Assembly (NCBI RefSeq): GCF_000003195.3
Contig: NC_012872.2
Span: 56,587,695-56,651,694 of the forward strand
DNA from: Sorghum bicolor
Lineage: Eukaryota > Streptophyta > Magnoliopsida > Poales > Poaceae
DNA: 64,000 nucleotides
Direction of reading: 5' to 3'
Below the pieces are notes generated by a model, which saw nothing but the letters and a program-made list of their open reading frames with translations, searched no databases and had not been told where the DNA came from. The translations under genes and the position numbers were made by a program. Shown here in pieces: positions 57,435 through 64,000 of the stretch. Every line of letters starts with the position of its first letter. The first letter of the stretch is position 1.

Positions 57435-58152
57435 TGTGCCATAAAAAATACTAAACTATACCCTTAGCTACTTTTCGAAATCTCAATAATTTTCAGAGGA
57501 ACCACCGGTTCCTCCCAAGCACTGTGACAATGCTCTAGTTAAAAACATCTGACGTTTACTTTGGTAGACTCTAATCATCATTTATGATAATAGCTATTGG
57601 AATTTATAAAAATAATTACCAACCTTTGCCATTATGAAAAATACTTAAAGTAACCCTCTAATTGCGCATATAAATTATCCACCTCTGCATTTAATAATCT
57701 GACAAAAATCCTTCAAACAAATATCCCCTACCAAGTCAAGTTTGAATTTGGTTGCGTACATCTTTGAATGTAGAGACCGGATATTGTTTATCCTTTACCT
57801 AAAAAGTTTGGATGACAGGTAGGAAGTCCGAGAACTCGACTCGATGAAGAAACCGATCCATCAGTCGGGCGCAACCATGAGCTGCCCGCCGGGTATGTAT
57901 GGACTCCCCTGACTATCTTAATTATTAACTAGCCGTGGTCGGCCTTACGAGACTGTTAATGTTTTAAACATTTGTGTACTATAACAATTTTGGTGTGTTT
58001 TCTCATATGTGGATGAAGCACGATATTTTCTTCCAATATCCAAAAAAAATATGAAATGATAGGAACAAACGTATCCACTCTTAGGAACATCTTTGTTGAC
58101 ACGATTATAGTAACCTTATCGGCCTTTGTTAGCAAATTTGCGCCACATAACA
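57435..58152. other. Upstream region of copy 3, duplicated and partly rearranged
   Basis: 57435-57640 matches 9490-9720. The block 58075-58147 (GAACATCTTTGTTGACACGATTATAGTAACC and so on, split here) matches the copy 1 promoter region 1497-1562, yet lies about 700 bp too far upstream of copy 3, so part of the promoter has been duplicated or moved. Confidence 0.6.
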
Positions 58153-58172
58153 TCAATTCTACAGCAGCTATT

Positions 58173-58206
58173 TTTTTTTTCGAGACCACGCCGAGCGGCG
58201 CGTTTT
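58173..58206 (-). mobile_element. Minimal LINE tail insertion, 34 bp
   Basis: A T-run followed by CGAGACCACGCCGAGC lies between two copies of the 20-bp repeat TCAATTCTACAGCAGCTATT (58153-58172 and 58207-58226). On the - strand it ends GTGGTCTCGAAAAAAAA, like the insertion at 48498-48632. Confidence 0.7.
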
Positions 58207-58767
58207 TCAATTCTACAGCAGCTATTCATCTGCAAAGTACTAGCACGTGCATTTTGTTTTAATTTTCTACATAATTTTGTTCCTGTGTCTGAATCATCCA
58301 TGATGATAATTAATAATGTCCATATACTGTCTAGAAGATCAGTTGCATTGCATGCTAATATGCATTACTTTGTTCCCATGATGTTCCAAAATTCAATCCT
58401 GTATAATGGTCTAAAAAGTAATAATATCTAGTACTTGTGTGGAAAAGGACTGACACGCTTCTTCCTCTGACCTGTCGTCCACGGCGGTCCACCCCTCTAG
58501 ATTCGATCATACGTACTTGCACACGTAAGTCACTAGTTTCTTTCAGTGCAACCCGATTATTATATTCATTCTCTAGACAAGAAACAAAGCATAGGGACGA
58601 ACGTTTCTTCTCTTAGTCTTAGCAACATCTTTCTAGCTAGCAGGACACTTGACACATGCAACCAGCAATTTCTACCTAGCTTCGGCCGGTGTTTGGCGTG
58701 GTTCATCTTACTATTGCACAAGCCAACCGAACGTGCCCGCCAAGAAAACGATAGCCTACCACCACTA

Positions 58768-58775
58768 CTTATATC
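58768..58775 (+). promoter_or_regulatory. TATA box of CYP72A copy 3
   Basis: CTTATATC lies about 85 bp before the ATG, in a leader nearly identical to that of copy 2. Confidence 0.55.
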
Positions 58776-58855
58776 GCACTCGCTCTCTCACGAAGCACAC
58801 ACTGCACAACTGTGGCCTTGTGGTTGTCACACAGCAAATAACTCGAAAGGAAACA

Positions 58856-61496
58856 ATGGACGGCGACGTTGTAGCAGCTGCAGCAGCTTTGCCATCACCG
58901 TGGAGCTTGCTCCAGGGGCTCCTTGCCCTGCTGATCGCGTGGGGCAGCTACCAGGCCGCGGAGACATTCTGGCTGCGGCCCCGGCGGCTCAACCGGGCGC
59001 TCCGGGCACAGGGGCTCAGCGGCACTGAGTACCTCTTCCCAGCCGGCGACCTCAAGGAGAATGACAGGCTCAACGACGAGGCACGATCGAGGTCTATGCC
59101 GTTGTCCCATGACATAGTTCCCCGTGTGATGCCGCATCTCTTCAACACCGTTAAGGAGCACGGTATGTGGAAAGCAAACACACGTTCATTTCTTTCTCTC
59201 TCACTGAACTCACTCGCTTTGCGCACTCCTCTGCCTTACATACTTACCCACCTCTTACCTCACCCCCGCATATGCGCAAACCCACCCTCCCCTAAACCTA
59301 GGTTGCAAACGACCACTCTACAGCTAAGGTCTAGGCATTTGGTATTACCGAACCATGGTTCAGTACTTCAGTTCCCATAGAAATTCAGTTTCTCAAAAAA
59401 TAGGCACCGATCAGTTTGTTCCAAGATTTAGTACCCAATGAAATCGGTTTTGGTATTTTTGGTTTGGTTTCAGTATTTATCCAAAACTACGGAACTGTGT
59501 GAACACAGAGACATGTAATAGCAGGTATAAAAGCTAAATTTGCAAGGATTTTGAAGACAATAAAAGTGCAAAATGCATACACATGAAAGTCCACAAGACT
59601 ATAAGAGCAGAGTACTACAAATACATAATATAATAGTTTTTAATAGTACAATTAATAATATTATAATATTTAAACTCAGCATATTTCGCGTAGTTTGGCC
59701 AGTCCAGGCTTGACTTGATTCGGACTGTTTTGGACTTGTATCGCCCCCTTCACCATATTCACGTTTAAGTAAACAAAATTCACATAGTCCTTTGTAATGC
59801 TCATTTCCCTAAATTTGTCCGTTCCAATAAACTAGAAAGTTACCTAATTTTAAAGATTGAATTGAAGGTTCTGTAGATTTAACGGCACATGCAAATGTTG
59901 AACTGCAGGCAACATTTCTATCACCTGGTTCGGACCAATTCCTAGGGTGATAATCACGGAGGCAGAGTTAATAAGGGATGTCCTATCAAACAAGTCTGGC
60001 CACTTCGAGAAGTTCATCTCGAACAAGCGTCTTATAAAAATGCTCGCCCTTGGGATTGCGAGTCACGACGGTGAGAAATGGGCAAAACACAGAAGGATTC
60101 TGAACCCCGCATTCCATCTCGAAAAGCTCAAGGTTCTCTGACTTCCTTCACACTGCAAATCAGCCTCAGTTACGATATGTACGGCCTCAAGCATATAGAT
60201 ATGTGTGCTTACTAAATTTATTTTTTTAGCGCATGCTGCCGGCGTTCTCGACGTGCTCTACCGAGCTTATAGATCGCTGGGAGAACAAGCTCGCTTGTTC
60301 CGACGGATCATATGAACTGGATATCTGGCCGGAGTTTCAGAACCTCACTGGAGACGTGATCTCCCGTACGGCATTTGGCAGCAGCTTCATGGAAGGGCGA
60401 AGGATCTTCCAACTTCAGGGCGAGCAAGCAGAGCGACTAATCAAGGCCTTCCAGTATATGTATATCCCAGGCTTCATGTAAGCACTTTCTGATTTGTGAT
60501 CACATATATAGTACCGAAATTCTAGTACATTAAACGTCACCACCTTCATCTGTGTGCACTCATGCCATTATAATATATGCAGGTTCTTCCCGACACAGAA
60601 CAACCGGAGGATGAACGAGATCAACAGGGAAATCGAAGGGACTCTAAGGGGCATGATCAAGAAGAGGGAGCGCGCAATCGAGAACGGCGAAACCAGCGGC
60701 AACGACTTGCTCGGCTTGCTTTTGCAATCGAACATGGAGAGCGGGAAAGGTAGCCTGAGGATGAGCACGGAGGATGTGATTGAGGAGTGCAAGCTCTTCT
60801 ACTTCGCAGGGATGGAAACCACGTCGGTGCTGCTCACATGGACGCTCGTCATCCTCAGCATGCACCCTGAGTGGCAGGACCGTGCGAGGGAGGAGGTCCT
60901 CAGCGTGTTCGGCAGGGACAAGCAGCCCAATTTCGATGGCCTAGGTCGACTCAAAACGGCAAGTGTTTCTTTGCAATACCATGCATGTATGCATAGTTTT
61001 CTCCAAGCCTATTCCACATTATATATTACGCTGCTAACATTGTCTATACCTACATGCTATTGCTATCCAGGTGACCATGATACTATATGAGGTGCTTAGG
61101 TTGTACCCGCCGGCAGTGTCACTAAACCGAAGAACATTCAAAGACATGACGATTGGAGGCATCTCCTACCCTGCAGGGGTTATCCTCGAGCTTCCCACAA
61201 TCGTTGTCCACCACAGTACTGATGTCTGGGGGAAGGACGCACATGAGTTCAAGCCAGAGAGGTTCGCTGAAGGGATCTCAAAGGCAACCAAGGACCGACC
61301 AGCGTTCTTTCCATTCGGATGGGGGCCAAGGATCTGCATCGGGCAAAACTTTGCACTGCTTGAGGCCAAGATGGCTTTGAGCATGATCCTCCAGCGCTTT
61401 GAGTTCCAACTGTCGCCTTCGTACACGCATGCACCGTACACTGTTCTTACGCTGCATCCTCAGCATGGCGCGCCAATTATATTCAAGAGGATATGA
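58856..61496 (+). CDS. Cytochrome P450, CYP72A type, copy 3 (5 exons)
   Basis: Exons are 58856-59162, 59909-60132, 60230-60477, 60583-60958 and 61071-61496, giving 526 aa. Every junction keeps the frame, and intron 4 again begins with GC. The membrane anchor, [33 protein letters not shown] and [10 protein letters not shown] (Cys about 474) are intact. Exon 1 differs from copy 2 at only two residues seen by eye (KENN/KEND, RCMP/RSMP), but in exons 2, 4 and 5 copy 3 resembles copy 1 at several sites where copy 2 differs. It is the best candidate, with copy 1, for a normal enzyme. Substrate unknown. Confidence 0.93.
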
Positions 61497-61639
61497 TCGT
61501 CTTATATGACATCATCGATCATTGTCAATGAGTATGTCATAGTGCAAAAATAAATAAATTTGTATGGGTTAGTACTATATTATTATAGGGAATTTAGTTT
61601 TGTGTATCTAAATTTTGAGGTAGAAATAAAATGGCACGA

Positions 61640-62330
61640 GATATATTGCTTGGAGCTAGGGGTGTAAATAGATCAAATATGGTTGAGATCATCTATTGCA
61701 ACAACCAAAAAAATACCATTGCAACATTCAAAATCATCTGTTGCAACATCTAAAAAAATTATTACAACACAGCGAGATCTGACCCTGAAAGCTCGCTAAA
61801 ACCCTAGCCACCACAGTATCCCTTAGATCTAGGGGGGAGGACGAGGAGGAGAAGGAGGAGGAGAAGAAGAGCTTAGATCTAGAGGAGAAGGGGGAGGAGG
61901 ACAAAGAAGATGGCTCAGATCCAGAAAGGATCCACCTACCTCGCCAGAAGCCACCGCCATTGTGCTTCTCTCTGGTGCCATGGAGATCACCAGAGCAAGG
62001 GGAGGGAGGCACAGCTTGTCGAAAAGCCTCCGCTCGGTGGCATGGTGGTAGGAGCAGGGAGTCAGGGAACGAGGGAGCACCAGCGGGTGGGCGAGATGAC
62101 AGTGACTGCGCGGTGTCTGTCCTTGTTACGGGAGTGAGCGAGGTGAGGAACGGCTGCAGAAGTTATGAGAGGATAAGGATGAATGCAAGAGACAACATCT
62201 GAGAAAGCGTGCTGCAGGGGTGGGTCGGTTGGATTGGCTGTTAGATGTGTGCCGTAAGAGCAGGTCCATTCACATGTCTTCAGGTGCGTCCGTTCGTGTC
62301 CGAACCGCCGTTACCTATCATTACTGTATC
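61640..62330. other. Insertion of unknown origin with GA-rich tract
   Basis: This separates the 3' flank of copy 3 from the exon-5 relic. Repeated TTGCAACAT words (61698-61765) and a GAGGAGGA-rich tract (61830-61915) flanked by AGATCTAG are seen. No conserved frame and no clear terminal repeats were found. Confidence 0.4.
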
Positions 62331-62333
62331 CCA

Positions 62334-62727
62334 GTGACGATGATACTTTACGAGGTGCTCAGGTTGTACCCGCCGACAGTGAGTCTAAACTGAAGAACAT
62401 TCAAAGACATACAAATTGGAGGCATCACATACCCTGCAGGCCGGGGTAATCCTCGAGCTTCCCATAATCGTTGTCCACCACAATCCTGATGTTTGGGGGA
62501 ACGATGCAAACAAGTTCAACCTAGAGAGGTTTGCTGAGGGCATCTCAAAGGCGACCAAGGATGACCAACCGACGTTCTTCCCCTTTGGGTGGGGCCTGAG
62601 GATCTGCATCGGCCAGAACTTTGCGCTGCTTGAGTTCCGACTATCCCCTTTGTACATGCATGCACCGTACACTATCCTTATGATGCATCCTCAGCATGGT
62701 GCACCAATTATATTCAACAAGATCTGA
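62334..62727 (+). pseudogene. CYP72A exon-5 relic (fourth copy)
   Basis: It aligns with exon 5 of the three genes from [14 protein letters not shown] to the C-terminus APIIFNKI, and its 3' flank also aligns to about 62860. Exons 1-4 are absent. Defects: CGA to TGA at the LNRR site (about 62392-62394), a 4-base insertion in CCTGCAGG(CCGG)GG near 62437, and a 39-nt deletion after GCGCTGCTTGAG that fuses FALLE to FRLSP. The haem loop reads FGWGLRICIG. FKPERF is altered to FNLERF. It cannot encode a P450. Confidence 0.92.
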
Positions 62728-62860
62728 TCATCTTATATGACATCATTGAACGTTGTCAATGAGTATGTCACAGTGCAAAAATAATAGACTTGTATGAGTA
62801 ATGTTGTATTAGGGACTCTAGTTTTTTGTATCTGATTTTGAAGGTGGAACAAAAATGGCA

Positions 62861-64000
62861 GGAGATAGTGGGCCTGTTTGGTTAGCGCTTCGCAAACCCC
62901 TTCGCGAGCATTCGAAAAGTTAGATTTAGTTTTTTTTTGTGCTTCGCTGTGCACTAGAATGATGCTAAATTGACCACATTCGCAAATCTTATAAGTAGTT
63001 CATTTCGTTCTACTTGACAGATTCCATTTGTTTGATAGCTAGCTCTTTGTTTTGTTGGAAACTTATATGTGCACTGTTTGATTTGCTACTCAGTCATCAG
63101 CACTTGAAGCTTGTAGGAGGCTAATGACTCAAGAGGTTTATAAAGATGCAAAAGGATGTTATGTGTGTAGTGCTGATGTATGATCGAGGAGGAGGAGGAG
63201 GGATCCCGGTTTCTGCAGTTTAAACCTTTAGGCGAATCCCTAGTGAGGTCTCTCTGGAATAGTACATATCGGTGAAAACCTAGGCAAAAACACCCTGAAG
63301 CTTCAGCCTCACGCTGGATTATTGAAACATTCAAACTGTATCCTGATCGTGATGCATCTCGAGCTAACATGTGTTTTCATGAGCTGCATAAGAAGGTTTA
63401 GTCTTTCTATCTGTTGGTGGCATGCTGATTGCTGAATCTGCAGAAGTTTAGGGGTCTAGCTCTCTGTCTCTTTGCAAATCTCTGTTACTATCTGCAGATA
63501 ATATGAGGTCAAAATTTGCTACAGGACATTGAAAGTGACACCTCTTTGCTGGTGGACATTGAAAATGGCAAGATTTGCTGAAAGATACTACGATTCTTAT
63601 CAAATTTGCTAGTAGACAACGGACCTAATAAATATTCATTTTTGGCTTTTGAAGAGAGAGGATCCATGAAATGTCCTTTGTGCCCTTGCTCTTTCTTCTT
63701 CCCCTCTTTCTGGCTTTTGAGGAGAGAAGAGCAGTCAACAACACCAGCAGCACTGCAGGCGAGAACAAACTCGGTCAGGGTGGTGGCCGAGTTGAAACGT
63801 GGCGCGGTCGAGGGCTGAGCAGACACAGCTGCAGGGAGCAGGCGCAACACTGCATGGCCATAGGGAGTGGGCCAGCGGATGGCATAGGTTGCGGCATAGG
63901 GCGGTGCGACGCAGGCCGAGGAGGACGGGGCAGGGCTACACAGGGCTGGGACGGGTTGCGCAGAGACGTAGCATGGGCGGCATGGCGGCAACAGGCGCAG
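62861..64000. other. Intergenic, no gene recognised
   Basis: GGGCCTGTTTGG at about 62871 resembles one end of a common grass MITE, but no partner end was found. A - strand frame at 63991-63509 has no recognisable domain. A short GGA repeat is at 63186-63202. Confidence 0.4.

Noticed and set aside
62866..62890. MITE beginning GGGCCTGTTTGG
   Set aside because: Only one end is visible; no inverted partner or target duplication was found in the following 1.1 kb.
63509..63991. 160-aa frame on the - strand
   Set aside because: Low-complexity N-terminus, no domain recognised, no splice or promoter context, and part of it looks like dispersed repeat sequence.
1..64000. CRISPR arrays, bacterial operons or rRNA genes
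   Set aside because: None seen. Regularly spaced words found here are transposon subterminal repeats, LTR palindromes or microsatellites, as expected for a plant genome.

Overview
The window is nuclear DNA from a grass, most likely a panicoid (sorghum, sugarcane or Miscanthus type). Spliced plant genes, GC-rich coding sequence, Stowaway-like and other MITEs, a CACTA element with TTTGCCGAGCG subterminal repeats and nested LTR retrotransposons all point there. I cannot name the species from sequence alone.

The host genes are a tandem array of three cytochrome P450 genes of the CYP72A type, all on the + strand: 1865-4357, 23160-25843 and 58856-61496. Each has five exons, an open reading frame across every junction and all P450 signature motifs. 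A relic of a fourth copy (exon 5 plus 3' flank) lies at 62334-62727. Copies 2 and 3 are closer to each other in exon 1 and share an intron-1 insert that copy 1 lacks. Transposons have pushed the copies apart.

Between copies 1 and 2 are (i) a lone piece, 4688 to about 9440, of a Tat-lineage Ty3/gypsy element without LTRs, here called C; (ii) element A, 10242-20533, a Tat-lineage element on the - strand with 735-bp LTRs and ATATC target duplications, whose gag, protease and half of RT are missing; and (iii) several MITEs and a possible captured gene fragment. Between copies 2 and 3 are (iv) a deleted copia element, 26331-28745, carrying a 301-bp MITE; (v) a chromodomain gypsy element on the - strand, 28892-47995, which is itself split by (vi) element B, 33054-46518, a complete Tat-lineage element on the + strand; and (vii) a CACTA element, 49538-57260, whose transposase gene is broken by stop codons and by a truncated Sirevirus.

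Two observations stand out. First, A, B and C all carry a six-exon gene antisense to the retrotransposon, with its own TATA box. Exons 2-6 are exactly 147, 66, 74, 783 and 183 nt in all three copies. The reading frame is open in A and B, although A has lost half of its polyprotein. Being antisense, its introns are not removable from the genomic RNA. Second, where A should have an 18-nt primer-binding site it has 58 nt of mature tRNA-Lys(CUU), including the CCA tail that plant genes do not encode. This sequence is fused directly to the RT active-site region and looks like a fossil of aberrant reverse transcription.

Coordinates of exons, LTRs and target duplications were read by eye from the sequence. 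Family names are from recognised motifs, not from database searches.
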